Part shown: positions 1 to 9,375 of the stretch, piece by piece
Layout of the letters: every line of letters starts with the position of its first letter
Position numbering within the stretch: position 1 is the first letter of the stretch
Source of the DNA: Tardiphaga sp.
GTDB taxonomy: Bacteria; Pseudomonadota; Alphaproteobacteria; Rhizobiales; Xanthobacteraceae
DNA length: 64,000 nucleotides
Assembly: GCF_028290495.1 (NCBI RefSeq)
Contig: NZ_JAQGJT010000187.1
Location: forward strand, 1-64,000
Direction of reading: 5' to 3'
Notes under the pieces: generated by a model
Seen by the model: the letters and a program-made list of their open reading frames with translations, nothing else
What the model was told of the DNA's origin: nothing
The model's database searches: none
Position numbers and translations under genes: made by a program

Positions 1-55
1 GGACGACGGCGGGCTCAGTGACAACTCTCCATCGAAGCAAATAATAAGGGACGCC

Positions 56-913
56 ATGACCACCATCACCGACCCCCTTGTCTCCACCGAATGGCTTGCC
101 GCCCACCTCAATGACCCCTCCGTCAAGGTGCTCGACGCGTCGTTCAAGCTGCCGGGCGTCACTCCGCTGCCGAAGGAAGACTTTCTCGGAGCACACATCC
201 CCGGCGCGGCGTTCTTCGATGTCGATGTCATCAGCGATCACGGCATCGCGCTGCCGCACATGTTTCCCAGCGAGGGCCACTTCGCCGATGGCGTCGGCGC
301 GCTCGGCATCTCCAACGCGGACACGGTGGTGATCTACGATGCCGGCGGCTGGGTGGCTGCGCCGCGCGCGTGGTGGATGTTTCTCGCTTTCGGCCATGCC
401 GACGTGCGCGTGCTTGACGGCGGCTTGCAGAAATGGCGCGCCGAAGGCCGCCCGGTCGAGAGCGGCGAAGCCGACCCGGAGCCGGCCAGCTATGACGCAA
501 GCTTCGATGCGAACTTCGTGCGCAGCCGGCAGCAGGTGGTCGGCAATCTCGACAGCCGGGCAGAGCAACTGATCGATGCACGGCCGCAGCCGCGTTTCGA
601 AGGCAGCGTACCGGAGCCCCGGCCGGGCCTTCGCGCCGGCCACATTCCCGGCAGCCGTAACGTGCCCTATGCGAGGCTGTTCGACGCCAGCACCGGCACG
701 ATGAAGTCGCTCGACGAGTTGCGCGCGGCGTTCACGGGTGCGGGGGTGGATCTCGGCAAGCCGATCGTCACCACCTGCGGTTCCGGCGTGTCGGCGCTGG
801 TGCTGACGCTGGCGCTGTATCGGCTCGGCGTCCGTGGCTCGGCACTGTACGACGGCTCCTGGGCCGATTGGGGCCAGGCCGACGGCCCGCCGGTGGCCAC
901 CGGACCGGCGTGA
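56..913 (+). CDS. sseA: 3-mercaptopyruvate sulfurtransferase (two-domain rhodanese)
   Basis: A 285-residue protein with two rhodanese domains. It would transfer sulfur from 3-mercaptopyruvate to a thiophilic acceptor in the cytoplasm. The C-terminal active-site loop reads TTCGSGVSA with the catalytic Cys near residue 241. CGSGV-type loops mark mercaptopyruvate sulfurtransferases rather than thiosulfate rhodaneses. The N-terminal domain is the usual inactive copy. The length is normal for SseA. The ATG follows a purine-rich AATAATAAGGGA stretch that serves as ribosome binding site. The stop lies only a few bases from the end of the convergent gene on the other strand. Confidence 0.93.
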   Translation: MTTITDPLVSTEWLAAHLNDPSVKVLDASFKLPGVTPLPKEDFLGAHIPGAAFFDVDVISDHGIALPHMFPSEGHFADGVGALGISNADTVVIYDAGGWVAAPRAWWMFLAFGHADVRVLDGGLQKWRAEGRPVESGEADPEPASYDASFDANFVRSRQQVVGNLDSRAEQLIDARPQPRFEGSVPEPRPGLRAGHIPGSRNVPYARLFDASTGTMKSLDELRAAFTGAGVDLGKPIVTTCGSGVSALVLTLALYRLGVRGSALYDGSWADWGQADGPPVATGPA

Positions 914-917
914 ACGC

Positions 918-1676
918 CTAGCGCGGGAACGGCTGCCCGAACGGATCGGTCTGCGCCGGTGCGGCGGCGGCGGACGTCGCCCGTGCTGCGACGCGGTGTT
1001 TTTTGGCGGGAGCCGGTTTGGATTTTTTCTTCACCGGAGCGACCGCGCGCGCGACCACGGGCTTGGTGGCTACCGGCTGCTCGATGGTGACCGGCGGGCC
1101 GCCCAGCGTCGCGATCTTCGTCGAAGCCAGTTTGGTGTCGGCGTCGGTCAGCGTGGTCGCCGGCTGATCGACCGCGGGTGTTTCTGCCGACAAGATGGCG
1201 GCCGGCGCTGACGCGGCGATCTCGGGAGCCGGTGCGGGCGGCGCGGCAGCCACCGGCGCCAAAGCGACGGTCGTCGGCGTCTCCAGCTTCGTCGGCTCCG
1301 GCTTCGCGACTTCGGCCGGCGTACCCTCCGGCGCCTCGGCAGTGCCGGGGGCGGCCTGCCTGTCGGGCTCGGTGGTGGGTTGAGCCTCCACCGGAGCAAC
1401 GGAGGTCGGCAGCGGCTCTGGCGGAGCGTCCGTGGTGGTTTCAGCCGCAGATACGGGGGCTCTTGTCTCGGGGGGCTCGAATCGCAGCATCGCCAGCGTC
1501 GGCGGCGCCTCGGGCTGCTGCTGTGGGAACATGGACGGCGGTGCCGCGCGCCGCACCGGCAGGCTGGCGAACTCTTCATGGGCCGAGCGCAGCAGCGAGG
1601 CAGCGCCCAGGCCGAACACAAGCATGGCGATCGAGAGCACGACGGCCCCGACCAGAAAACGGAAACCCGGAAGCAT
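918..1676 (-). CDS. Conserved hypothetical membrane-anchored Pro/Ala-rich protein
   Basis: About 252 residues from the ATG at 1676. A longer frame runs upstream to 1805, but its extra 43 residues are Arg/Cys-rich and look non-coding. From this start the protein opens with MLPGFRFLVGAVVLSIAMLV, a clear N-terminal membrane segment, followed by a long Pro/Ala/Glu-rich periplasmic region and a basic Lys/Ala/Pro tail (KKKSKPAPAKKHRVAA). This anchor-plus-spacer design resembles TonB/TolA-like or cell-wall-spanning proteins, but no domain can be named. It converges on sseA. The function is unknown; I recall similar proteins in Bradyrhizobium but cannot verify this here. Confidence 0.7.
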   Translation of the reverse strand: MLPGFRFLVGAVVLSIAMLVFGLGAASLLRSAHEEFASLPVRRAAPPSMFPQQQPEAPPTLAMLRFEPPETRAPVSAAETTTDAPPEPLPTSVAPVEAQPTTEPDRQAAPGTAEAPEGTPAEVAKPEPTKLETPTTVALAPVAAAPPAPAPEIAASAPAAILSAETPAVDQPATTLTDADTKLASTKIATLGGPPVTIEQPVATKPVVARAVAPVKKKSKPAPAKKHRVAARATSAAAAPAQTDPFGQPFPR

Positions 1677-2033
1677 GAATTGGTATTCCGCCTTCGCGGG
1701 ATGCGCGAAGGCCCTTGAGCCATCGGGGACGCGGTGACAACACTGGGATCGGCCTGTTTCGCGGCGGCACCCCGTATTCGGATTGTCGCGAATCAGCCAG
1801 CGCAAGGATAACGCAACACCCCGGAACCGTTTGTTAAAATTTCATTGGCACATCAGACGGCGCGCAATCGGGCAATCCTTGCCGGATGGTGAGACAAGTT
1901 GGCCACTTTCGGCCCCGATCTGGCGAATATGACCGAACGGGGCCGCATTTTACGGGATTTGTCTTGAATGCGCCGTGATCCTGCGCGATCTCACGTTAAC
2001 GATCCGGTGTCGGCTTGGATTTATACAAGGGCC

Positions 2034-3194
2034 ATGATGATCAAGCATGTTCTAACGATTTTCGCGACCGTGGCAGTCAGTGCCGCGGCTCCTTCGTTCG
2101 CTCTGGCGCAGGGCTATCCTGCCGCCTCACAGAACGGCTATTCGATCGCGCCGGATCCGTCCTATCCGCCCGGCGGGTATCCGGCCGATACACGTTCGCG
2201 CCGCGCGATGGACGCCATGCCGGATTTCGACGCGCTGGACGAGGACGATGCCCCGGCACCGCGCGGCCGTGCTGACGTCGGATTGCCCGCGCCTGGTCCG
2301 GTGATATCGCCGGATGATCCGCGCTACGGCCGCCCTGCCGGCGCCCCCGTCTATTCCGACCGCGCCGCGCCGCAGGGCCCGGTGATGTCGCCCGACGATC
2401 CGCGCTATGGCCGCCCGATGGGTCCGCCGCCGGTGATCTATTCCGATCGCACCCCCGACGACGGCCGCGGCCTGCGCCCGCCGGAGCCGCTGGGCGCCCC
2501 CGTGACCGGTTCGGTGCAGCCTCAGTCGCAGGGCCCCGATGGCCGCGCCGCCTCGCTGTCCGCGCTGCCGCCGGAAGAACAGCCCGAGAGCGGTCCGGCC
2601 CAGTTGCCGCCGAACCTGCGCCGCCAGGAAGTGTCGTTCGTCACCAAGGAGCCACCCGGCACCATCGTGGTCGATACCCCCAATACGTACCTCTATTACG
2701 TGCTCGGCAATAACCGCGCGATGCGCTATGGCGTCCGCGTCGGCCGGGATGGTTTCACCTGGACCGGCGTGCAGAAGATCACCCGCAAGGCGGAATGGCC
2801 GGATTGGCATCCGCCGTCGGAAATGATCGAGCGCCAGCCCTATCTGCCGCGCTTCATGGCTGGTGGCCCGGGCAACCCGATGGGCGCCCGCGCGATGTAT
2901 CTCGGCTCGACCGTGTTCCGCATCCACGGCACCAACCAGCCCTCGACGATCGGCAAGTTCGTCTCGTCGGGCTGCATCGGCATGGTCAACGATGACGTCT
3001 CGGATCTGTTCGAGCGCGCCAAGGTCGGCACCCGTGTTGTTGTGCTTCCGGGCGGCAAGCCGCCGATCCCGACAAACACCGCGTCCGCGGCACCCGTTCC
3101 CGGCCCGAACGCCGGCAACCTGCCGCCGGCCGCGCTGGCCGGCAGCCAGCCGAGCTCGGTGCAGCCGCTGCCCGCGCCGGTGACCATCCGCTAA
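2034..3194 (+). CDS. L,D-transpeptidase (YkuD/ErfK family), exported
   Basis: About 386 residues from the ATG at 2034 (ATGATG, with AAGG five bases upstream); an in-frame upstream extension to 1968 lacks a signal sequence. A signal peptide (ending near SFALAQ) leads into a Pro-rich spacer carrying an internal repeat, SPDDPRYGRP, twice. The YkuD domain follows (VDTPNTYLYYVL, then HGTNQPSTIG and SSGCIGMVN). The family forms 3-3 cross-links, or attaches proteins to peptidoglycan, in the periplasm. The catalytic His and Cys are present, but the Arg that usually follows GCI is Gly here. A shorter paralogue at 31275-31961 keeps SSGCIRL. The gene ends at a strong shared terminator. Confidence 0.88.
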   Translation: MMIKHVLTIFATVAVSAAAPSFALAQGYPAASQNGYSIAPDPSYPPGGYPADTRSRRAMDAMPDFDALDEDDAPAPRGRADVGLPAPGPVISPDDPRYGRPAGAPVYSDRAAPQGPVMSPDDPRYGRPMGPPPVIYSDRTPDDGRGLRPPEPLGAPVTGSVQPQSQGPDGRAASLSALPPEEQPESGPAQLPPNLRRQEVSFVTKEPPGTIVVDTPNTYLYYVLGNNRAMRYGVRVGRDGFTWTGVQKITRKAEWPDWHPPSEMIERQPYLPRFMAGGPGNPMGARAMYLGSTVFRIHGTNQPSTIGKFVSSGCIGMVNDDVSDLFERAKVGTRVVVLPGGKPPIPTNTASAAPVPGPNAGNLPPAALAGSQPSSVQPLPAPVTIR

Positions 3195-3209
3195 AGCGTT
3201 TACGCAAAC

Positions 3210-3243
3210 AAACGGGCGCCGCGTTTCCACGCGGCGCCCGTTT
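3210..3243. terminator. Bidirectional rho-independent terminator
   Basis: A perfect 15-bp stem (AAACGGGCGCCGCGT and its complement) closes a TTCC loop, with an A-run before and a T-run after. It lies between two convergent genes, the L,D-transpeptidase and the hydroxyacid dehydrogenase, and should serve both. Confidence 0.9.
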
Positions 3244-3259
3244 TGCGTTTCGGAGGTGG

Positions 3260-4219
3260 TCAGCCCAGCCGCCGCAGCGGCTCGCCCTTCAGCCAGCCTT
3301 CGATGCCCTCGATCATCTCGCGGTAGATGCGGCGATAATTCTCCGCGGTGACATAGCCCAGATGCGGCGTGATCACGACGTTGTCGAGTTTGCGCAACGG
3401 GCTGTCCAGCGGCAGCGGCTCCTGCGAATAGGTGTCGAGCGCGGCGCCCGCGATCTTGCGCTGCTGCAGCGTTTCCAGCAACGCCGCCTCGTCGACGATC
3501 GGGCCGCGTGCGGTGTTGATCAGGTAGGCGGTGGGCTTCATGCGCGCGAGGTCGTCGCGCCCCACCAGCCCGCGCGAGCGGTCGCTCAGCACCACATGGA
3601 TGGTGATGATATCGGCGGTGGCGAACAGTTCTTCCTTGCTGGCATAGCTGACGCCGGCCTTCTCGCACGCCTCGGGCGTGAGATTCGTGCTCCAGGCGAT
3701 CGTCTTCATGCCCAGTGCGCGTGCGATTGCCGCGACATGGCTGCCGAGCTTGCCGAGCCCGATGATGCCCAGCGTCTTGCCCTCGACGTCCTCGCCCAGC
3801 GTGATCTGCCAGGGTTCACCGGCCTTCATTCGGGCATTCTCGAAGCCAATTTTGCGCGTCAATTCCAGCATCAGGCCGATGGTCAGGCCGGCGGTGGGAT
3901 TGCCGACCATCGCGGTGCCGCAGACCACGACGTCGCGTGCCTTGGCGGCTTCCAGGTCGATGGCGGCATTGCGCATGCCGGAGGTGATCAGCAGCTTCAG
4001 CTTCGGCAGCGCCTCGAACACCGCGCGGGGAAACGGCGTCCGTTCGCGCATTGCGCAGACGATCTCGAAGTCCTTCAGCGCGGCGATGGCGTCCTGGGCG
4101 GAGGCGAACGGCTTGTCGAACACCGTGGTCTCGATGCGGTCGGCCAGCGGGCTCCAGTCGGCCAGTTGCAGCGCCACGTTCTGGTAGTCGTCAAGAATTG
4201 CACAGCGTAGCCGCGTCAT
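3260..4219 (-). CDS. D-2-hydroxyacid dehydrogenase (NAD-dependent, SerA-like fold)
   Basis: About 319 residues from the ATG at 4219 (MTRLRCAILDDYQNVAL); a longer frame to 4303 adds an unlikely N-terminus. The Rossmann motif is GIIGLGKLGSHVAAIA. The catalytic triad is visible as Arg in NTARGPIVDE, Glu in SQEPLP and His in ITPHLGYVT. The family reduces 2-keto acids or oxidises D-2-hydroxyacids in the cytoplasm. The protein lacks the C-terminal ACT domain of long SerA, so a role in serine synthesis is not implied. The substrate cannot be told from sequence. It is a single gene between its terminator and a small hypothetical gene. Confidence 0.88.
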   Translation of the reverse strand: MTRLRCAILDDYQNVALQLADWSPLADRIETTVFDKPFASAQDAIAALKDFEIVCAMRERTPFPRAVFEALPKLKLLITSGMRNAAIDLEAAKARDVVVCGTAMVGNPTAGLTIGLMLELTRKIGFENARMKAGEPWQITLGEDVEGKTLGIIGLGKLGSHVAAIARALGMKTIAWSTNLTPEACEKAGVSYASKEELFATADIITIHVVLSDRSRGLVGRDDLARMKPTAYLINTARGPIVDEAALLETLQQRKIAGAALDTYSQEPLPLDSPLRKLDNVVITPHLGYVTAENYRRIYREMIEGIEGWLKGEPLRRLG

Positions 4220-4334
4220 GGATCGCCCATCCGGCAGGAGGAGGACGGCCGAATGGCCGTCGGGGAAGGGCGGCATGGTTACGCGCAATACCGGCCGGCG
4301 CAAGCGCAGGCGGCGCGGAGGCGTACCGTTCAGT

Positions 4335-4535
4335 TCAATGTGACGTCGGAGGATGTTTGCGCTTGGCGTCGCAAGCGGGGCCTGGACCGCGCATATAATG
4401 CAGCTCCGGGCGGTAGGGATCGAACGCCGCGATGAAGAACTGCCGCCAGAACTGGCGGATTTCCTGCAGCAGGCCGGTCGACGCGTGGCTGTCGGTCGGG
4501 GCGGGAGAGGACGTTCCGGGGGTGATGGTGGCCAT
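4335..4535 (-). CDS. Small conserved-looking hypothetical protein (66 aa)
   Basis: A 66-residue frame starting MATITPGTSSPAPTDSHAST and continuing into an aromatic and basic segment (IRQFWRQFFIAAFDPYRPEL). It has no signal peptide or membrane helix. The ATG is preceded on its strand by GGCGGAGT at good spacing, which supports translation. The amino acid composition is ordinary rather than the Arg/Ala-rich pattern of shadow frames. The function is unknown. It is transcribed in the same direction as the dehydrogenase, about 115 bases upstream of it. Confidence 0.5.
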   Translation of the reverse strand: MATITPGTSSPAPTDSHASTGLLQEIRQFWRQFFIAAFDPYRPELHYMRGPGPACDAKRKHPPTSH

Positions 4536-4758
4536 GACGGACTCCGCCGAACTGCGCGATTTCTGTCGCGAGAGGGCGTTTCGTCGCCCTGCAGCCAGTC
4601 TTGGCGGGAGTCGTTAAAATGCGGTTCTAATTGTCGTCATGCGGGGCAGGGCGCGCCGTCATCCTTAGCGAAATCCTAACCGCCGGTTGCCCTTTGGGGT
4701 CCGCGTCGTTACATCAGCAGCAACCAAACTCACGCCCGCGTCAGCTTCAAGGATCACG

Positions 4759-6408
4759 ATGGCCCGCCAATTCGTTTACTTCATGGAAGGGCTGACCAAG
4801 GCCTACCCGACCCGCAAGGTGCTGGATAACGTCCATCTGTCGTTCTACCCGGACGCCAAGATCGGCGTGCTCGGCGTCAACGGCTCCGGCAAGTCGACGC
4901 TGCTGAAGATCATGGCCGGCCTCGACAAGGAATACACCGGCGAGGCCTGGGTCGCGCAGGGCGCCCGGGTCGGCTACCTCGAACAGGAACCGCATCTCGA
5001 TGCCGCGCTGACCGTGCGCGAAAACGTCATGCTGGGCGTCGCCAAGCAGAAGGCGATCATGGATCGCTACAACGACTTGGCGATGAACTACTCGGATGAA
5101 ACCGCCGATGAGATGACCAAGCTGCAGGACGAGATCGAGGCCCAGGGCCTGTGGGATCTCGACAGCAAGGTCGATCAGGCGATGGACGCGCTGCGCTGCC
5201 CGCCGGACGATTCCGACGTGACCAAGCTGTCTGGCGGCGAACGCCGCCGCGTCGCTCTGTGCAAGCTGCTGCTCGACCAGCCCGAACTGCTGCTGCTCGA
5301 CGAGCCGACCAACCATCTCGACGCCGAGTCCGTGTCATGGCTGGAAGGTCATCTGCGCGCCTATCCGGGCGCGATCCTGATCGTCACGCATGACCGCTAC
5401 TTCCTCGACAACGTCACGTCCTGGATTCTCGAACTCGACCGCGGCAAGGGCATTCCCTACGAGGGCAATTACTCGTCGTGGCTGGTGCAGAAGCAGAAGC
5501 GTCTGGCGCAGGAAGGTCGCGAGGACGCAGCCCATCAGAAGACGCTCGAGCGCGAGCAGGAATGGATCTCGTCGTCGCCCAAGGCCCGTCAGGCCAAGTC
5601 CAAGGCGCGTTACCAGCGCTATGACGAATTGCTCAAGAAGGCCAGCGACAAGCAGGTGCAGGGCGCGCAGATCACCATTCCCGTCGCCGAGCGTCTCGGC
5701 GACAACGTCGTCGATTTCGAAGGCCTCAGCAAAAGCTTTAGCGATCGCCTGCTGATCGACAACCTCACCTTCAAGCTGCCGCCCGGCGGCATCGTCGGCG
5801 TCATCGGCGCCAACGGCGCCGGCAAGACGACGTTGTTCAGGATGATCACCGGCCAGGAAAAGCCCGACGTGGGCACCATCACCGTCGGCGAGACGGTGCA
5901 TCTCGGCTACGTCGATCAGTCGCGTGATTCGCTCGACGGCAAGAAGACCGTATGGGAGGAAATCTCCGGGAACAACGAGCTGATCCTGCTCGGCAAGCGC
6001 GAGGTGAATTCGCGCGGCTACTGTTCGACCTTCAACTTCAAGGGCGGCGACCAGCAGAAGAAGGTCGGTTCACTGTCCGGCGGTGAACGCAACCGCGTCC
6101 ATCTCGCCAAGATGCTGAAGTCCGGCGCCAACGTCCTGCTGCTCGATGAGCCGACCAACGATCTCGACGTCGATACGCTGCGCGCGCTCGAAGAGGCGCT
6201 GGAAGACTTCGCCGGCTGCGCCGTGATCATCAGCCATGACCGCTGGTTCCTTGATCGCATCGCGACCCACATCCTGGCCTTCGAAGGCGACAGCCACGTC
6301 GAATGGTTCGAAGGCAACTTCCAGGACTACGAGAAAGACAAGATGCGCCGTCTCGGCCATGACTCCATCGTGCCGCACCGCATGAAGTACAAGAAGCTGA
6401 CCAGGTAG
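4759..6408 (+). CDS. ettA: Energy-dependent translational throttle protein EttA (ABC-F ATPase)
   Basis: About 549 residues from the ATG at 4759, which has AAGGATC just upstream; the 24 residues before it do not fit the family. It has two ABC domains and no membrane segments. Walker A motifs are GVNGSGKST and GANGAGKTT. Signatures are [13 protein letters not shown] and [13 protein letters not shown]. Walker B motifs are [12 protein letters not shown] and [12 protein letters not shown]. The charged linker between the domains (around [18 protein letters not shown]) is typical of ABC-F proteins. EttA binds the ribosomal E site and gates the first elongation step according to the ATP/ADP ratio. 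Length and domain order match the family. Confidence 0.95.
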   Translation: MARQFVYFMEGLTKAYPTRKVLDNVHLSFYPDAKIGVLGVNGSGKSTLLKIMAGLDKEYTGEAWVAQGARVGYLEQEPHLDAALTVRENVMLGVAKQKAIMDRYNDLAMNYSDETADEMTKLQDEIEAQGLWDLDSKVDQAMDALRCPPDDSDVTKLSGGERRRVALCKLLLDQPELLLLDEPTNHLDAESVSWLEGHLRAYPGAILIVTHDRYFLDNVTSWILELDRGKGIPYEGNYSSWLVQKQKRLAQEGREDAAHQKTLEREQEWISSSPKARQAKSKARYQRYDELLKKASDKQVQGAQITIPVAERLGDNVVDFEGLSKSFSDRLLIDNLTFKLPPGGIVGVIGANGAGKTTLFRMITGQEKPDVGTITVGETVHLGYVDQSRDSLDGKKTVWEEISGNNELILLGKREVNSRGYCSTFNFKGGDQQKKVGSLSGGERNRVHLAKMLKSGANVLLLDEPTNDLDVDTLRALEEALEDFAGCAVIISHDRWFLDRIATHILAFEGDSHVEWFEGNFQDYEKDKMRRLGHDSIVPHRMKYKKLTR

Positions 6409-6423
6409 GATCAGCGCCCCAAC

Positions 6424-6457
6424 TGCTGCGCCCGAGGCGGGAGCCTCGGGCGCAGCA
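6424..6457 (+). terminator. Hairpin terminator after ettA
   Basis: A perfect 15-bp stem (TGCTGCGCCCGAGGC) with a GGGA loop begins 16 bases after the ettA stop. A short T-run (CTCCTTTT) follows about 20 bases later, so it may be only partly rho-independent. Confidence 0.7.
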
Positions 6458-6541
6458 CTCCAGCGATGAGCCTTGCTCCTTTTGCCGCGCTGGATTACCT
6501 GCTTTCGGATGGCGACGCGATAAAACGGGACAGAAGCGGAC

Positions 6542-7312
6542 ATGGCCGACTGGAACGCGCAGCAATATCTGAAATTTGAAGACGAGCGGACCCGGCCGGC
6601 GCGGGACCTGCTGGCACAGGTTCCCCTCTCGGACGTCCGCAAGGTCGTCGATATCGGCTGCGGGCCGGGCAATTCCACCGAGCTTCTGGTGAAGCGCTGG
6701 CCGCAAGCTGCGGTGATCGGAGTCGATACCTCCGCCGACATGCTGCGACAGGCCCGCGAACGGCTGCCATCACAGACCTTCATCGAAGCCAACATTGCGC
6801 ATTGGGCGCCGCCGGCGGGCACCGAGGTGTTGTTTGCCAACGCCGTATTTCAGTGGGTGCCGGACCACCTCAAGCAGTTGAGGCGGCTGGTTGGCGGACT
6901 GCCGCCGGGCGGCGCGCTGGCGCTGCAGATGCCGGACAATCTGGACGAGCCCTCGCATATCCTGATGCGCGAAGTAGCCCACCTCGAACCCTGGCGAAAG
7001 CAACTGGCGAAGGCCGCCGAACTGCGCGACGCGCTGCCCAAGCCCGGCGTCTACTACGATGCGCTGCGGCCGCTGTGTACGCGGCTGGAGATCTGGCACA
7101 CGATCTACAACCATGCCCTCGACGACGCGCCCTCCGTGGTCGAATGGGTCAAGGGCACCGGACTGCGCCCGTTCGTCGATCCGCTGGAGCCGCCGGAGCG
7201 CAAGGCCTATCTGGCCGAATATACCGCCCGCATCGCCGCGAGCTACCTGCCGCAGGCCGACGGCAAGGTGCTGTTGCGGTTTCCGCGCATCTTCATTGTC
7301 GCGGTGAAATAG
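6542..7312 (+). CDS. tam: Trans-aconitate 2-methyltransferase
   Basis: A 256-residue SAM-dependent methyltransferase. The N-terminus [20 protein letters not shown] is characteristic of Tam. SAM motif I reads [15 protein letters not shown] and the following acidic strand is [11 protein letters not shown]. Tam methylates trans-aconitate, a spontaneous isomer of cis-aconitate that inhibits aconitase, in the cytoplasm. The length equals that of the E. coli enzyme. The ATG lies 84 bases beyond the ettA terminator, so it probably has its own promoter. Confidence 0.93.
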   Translation: MADWNAQQYLKFEDERTRPARDLLAQVPLSDVRKVVDIGCGPGNSTELLVKRWPQAAVIGVDTSADMLRQARERLPSQTFIEANIAHWAPPAGTEVLFANAVFQWVPDHLKQLRRLVGGLPPGGALALQMPDNLDEPSHILMREVAHLEPWRKQLAKAAELRDALPKPGVYYDALRPLCTRLEIWHTIYNHALDDAPSVVEWVKGTGLRPFVDPLEPPERKAYLAEYTARIAASYLPQADGKVLLRFPRIFIVAVK

Positions 7313-7331
7313 CCTGTGCGGCGAGTTGCCG

Positions 7332-7384
7332 CGCGGTGCAACATCTTAGCGTCCAGATCGCACCGCTATAAGAACGCGGTGCAA
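7332..7384 (+). other. Three-element alternative hairpin between tam and the UPF0114 gene
   Basis: A ten-base direct repeat, CGCGGTGCAA, occurs at 7332 and 7375. Between the copies, at 7360-7366, lies GCACCGC, which can pair with GCGGTGC in either copy but not in both. The layout resembles an attenuator, but no leader peptide or U-run was found, so a regulatory role is only possible. Confidence 0.3.
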
Positions 7385-7418
7385 TCGCTCCGCGATTCCT
7401 GATTTACGAAAGCTGCTG

Positions 7419-8036
7419 ATGTCCCTGACGCCCAAGACGCCGTTGCCGCCGACGAGTTTCCCGTTGCGGCCGATCCCGATGCTGATCTTCGGTTCGCGCT
7501 GGCTGCAGCTGCCGCTCTATATCGGCCTGATCGTGGCCCAGGGCGTCTATGTCGTATTGTTCCTGAAGGAGCTGTGGCATCTGTTCGCCCACGCCTTCGA
7601 TTTCAGCGAGCAGCAGATCATGCTGGCGGTGCTCGGGCTGATCGACGTGGTGATGATCTCCAATCTGCTGGTGATGGTGATCGTCGGCGGCTACGAGACC
7701 TTCGTGTCGCGCCTCAACCTGCAGGGCCATCCCGACGAACCGGAATGGCTCAGCCACGTCAATGCCAGCGTACTGAAGATCAAGCTGGCGATGGCGATCA
7801 TCGGCATCTCGTCGATCCATCTGCTGCGCACCTTCATCGAGGCCGGCGCGCTGGGCTCTGCGCGCACCAGCAACTACACCGAGACCGGCGTGATGTGGCA
7901 GACCATCATCCACACCGTGTTCATCCTGTCGGCGGTCGGCATCGCCTATGTCGACCGGCTGTCGAATCTCGCGACGGAAGAAGCGCGCCGCCAAGGCCAC
8001 CACGAACACGCCAACGGCCACGGCGGCCACCATTGA
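7419..8036 (+). CDS. UPF0114 / TIGR00645 family integral membrane protein (YqhA-like)
   Basis: A 205-residue inner-membrane protein with three to four predicted helices: residues about 26-48 ([17 protein letters not shown]), 65-90 ([24 protein letters not shown]), 125-145 and 165-185. The segment [19 protein letters not shown] is a hallmark of the UPF0114 family. The tail is His-rich ([13 protein letters not shown]), which could bind metal, though that is inference. The biochemical function of the family is unknown. It is followed five bases later by a lytic transglycosylase, so the two are probably cotranscribed. Confidence 0.85.
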   Translation: MSLTPKTPLPPTSFPLRPIPMLIFGSRWLQLPLYIGLIVAQGVYVVLFLKELWHLFAHAFDFSEQQIMLAVLGLIDVVMISNLLVMVIVGGYETFVSRLNLQGHPDEPEWLSHVNASVLKIKLAMAIIGISSIHLLRTFIEAGALGSARTSNYTETGVMWQTIIHTVFILSAVGIAYVDRLSNLATEEARRQGHHEHANGHGGHH

Positions 8037-8041
8037 GGGCG

Positions 8042-9271
8042 ATGCTCCACTACGCTCGGTACGTGCTGTTGGCGCTTGTCCTGACAGGCGGCGTGTCCTC
8101 AGCCCACGCCGCCGACGCCGGCTTCACGAATTTCCTCGCCTCCGTCTGGCCCGAGGCGCAGCAGGCCGGCGTGTCGCGCAGGACGTTCGATGATGTCACG
8201 CGTGGGCTTGAACCCGACTACAAGCTCCCTGACCTCGCTTTGCCCGGTCGTTCCGCTACTGGCGCGCCGTCGCAGGCGGAGTTCGTGCAGGTACCGGCCG
8301 ACTATGTGAAGGAAGCCTCGATCGCCCGGTTGGCGTCGGAGGGGCAGCGTTTGATGCAGAAGCATCGCGCTACGCTGGAGGCCATCGAACAGCGCTTCGG
8401 CGTGCCCGGCACAATCATCCTGGCGATCTGGGGTCGCGAAACCGATTACGGGCGCTATGCGCTGCCCTATGACGGCATCCGCGTGCTGGCGACGCAGGCC
8501 TATGTCGGCCGCCGCAAGGAGCAGTATCGCGGCGAGTTGATCGCCGCGATGAAGCTGATCGAGGATGGCGACGTGACCCGCAAGGATTTGCGGGTGTCGT
8601 GGGGCGGCGCCACCGGGCTGACGCAATTTTTGCCGTCGGAACTCGCCAAGCATGGCGTCGACATGGATGGTGACGGCCGCGTCGATATCTGGACCTCGGT
8701 GCCGGATGCGCTGGCCTCCGCCGCGCAGCAGCTCAAGAACAAGGGCTGGCAGCCCGGCTTGCGCTGGGCCTATGAGGTCCGTGCGCCGGCGAATGCCGAT
8801 TGCACGATGGGCGTGCCGGAAGTGACGAAGCCGATCGGCGAGTGGCTGCGCGCGGGGTTTGTGCCGGTGCGCGGATTGAAGCTCAGCGCCGCCGAGCAGG
8901 CGCAGCCGGCATCACTGTTGCAGCCGGAGGGCATCTACGGCCCGGCGTTTCTGACGACGAAAAACTACTTCGTCATCAAGGAGTATAATTTCTCCGACCT
9001 TTATGTGCTGTTCGTCGGTCATCTCGGCGACAGGATGTCGAGCCCGCAGCCCTTTGCGACGCCGTGGTCGGCCTCAAAGCAGTTGCGCAGCAGCGATGTC
9101 GAGGCGATGCAGAAGCACCTGACGCGGATAGGGTTGTATAGCGACAAGGTCGACGGCAAGGCCGGCATGAAGACGCGCGCGGCGCTTGGCGCCTATCAGA
9201 AGTCGGCGCGACTCAAGGTCGATTGCTGGCCCAGCGAGACGGTATTGCGCGCGATGACCGGCGCGAAATAG
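8042..9271 (+). CDS. Lytic murein transglycosylase (MltB-type SLT_2) with peptidoglycan-binding domain
   Basis: About 409 residues from the ATG at 8042, preceded by GAGGGC and placed directly after the UPF0114 stop. A signal peptide (cleavage near SSAHAA) is followed by an SLT_2 domain. The catalytic Glu is residue 133 in AIWGRETDYG, and downstream motifs such as GATGLTQFLPSE are typical. A PG_binding_1 domain occupies about residues 345-409 (DVEAMQKHLTRIGLYSDKVDGKAG). The enzyme would cleave glycan strands with formation of 1,6-anhydromuramic ends in the periplasm. The protein has no lipobox, so it should be soluble, unlike E. coli MltB. Confidence 0.9.
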   Translation: MLHYARYVLLALVLTGGVSSAHAADAGFTNFLASVWPEAQQAGVSRRTFDDVTRGLEPDYKLPDLALPGRSATGAPSQAEFVQVPADYVKEASIARLASEGQRLMQKHRATLEAIEQRFGVPGTIILAIWGRETDYGRYALPYDGIRVLATQAYVGRRKEQYRGELIAAMKLIEDGDVTRKDLRVSWGGATGLTQFLPSELAKHGVDMDGDGRVDIWTSVPDALASAAQQLKNKGWQPGLRWAYEVRAPANADCTMGVPEVTKPIGEWLRAGFVPVRGLKLSAAEQAQPASLLQPEGIYGPAFLTTKNYFVIKEYNFSDLYVLFVGHLGDRMSSPQPFATPWSASKQLRSSDVEAMQKHLTRIGLYSDKVDGKAGMKTRAALGAYQKSARLKVDCWPSETVLRAMTGAK

Positions 9272-9302
9272 CGGCCGCGGATCGGGGCCGTCTGCGCACA
9301 CG

Positions 9303-9336
9303 AAAAAACCCGGCCGTGTGAACGGCCGGGTTTTTT
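9303..9336. terminator. Bidirectional rho-independent terminator
   Basis: Perfect 15-bp stem (AAAAAACCCGGCCGT) with a GTGA loop and a six-base T-run. It separates the transglycosylase from the convergent small secreted protein gene. Confidence 0.92.
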
Positions 9337-9375
9337 ACTGGATGGCTGCGCGCCGATGGCGCGGGCCGTGTCAGA

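Noticed and set aside
2127-3668. Long minus-strand open frame of over 500 codons opposite the L,D-transpeptidase gene
   Set aside because: It is extremely Arg/His/Gly-rich and lies antisense to two real genes; this is the usual GC-rich shadow of a plus-strand gene.
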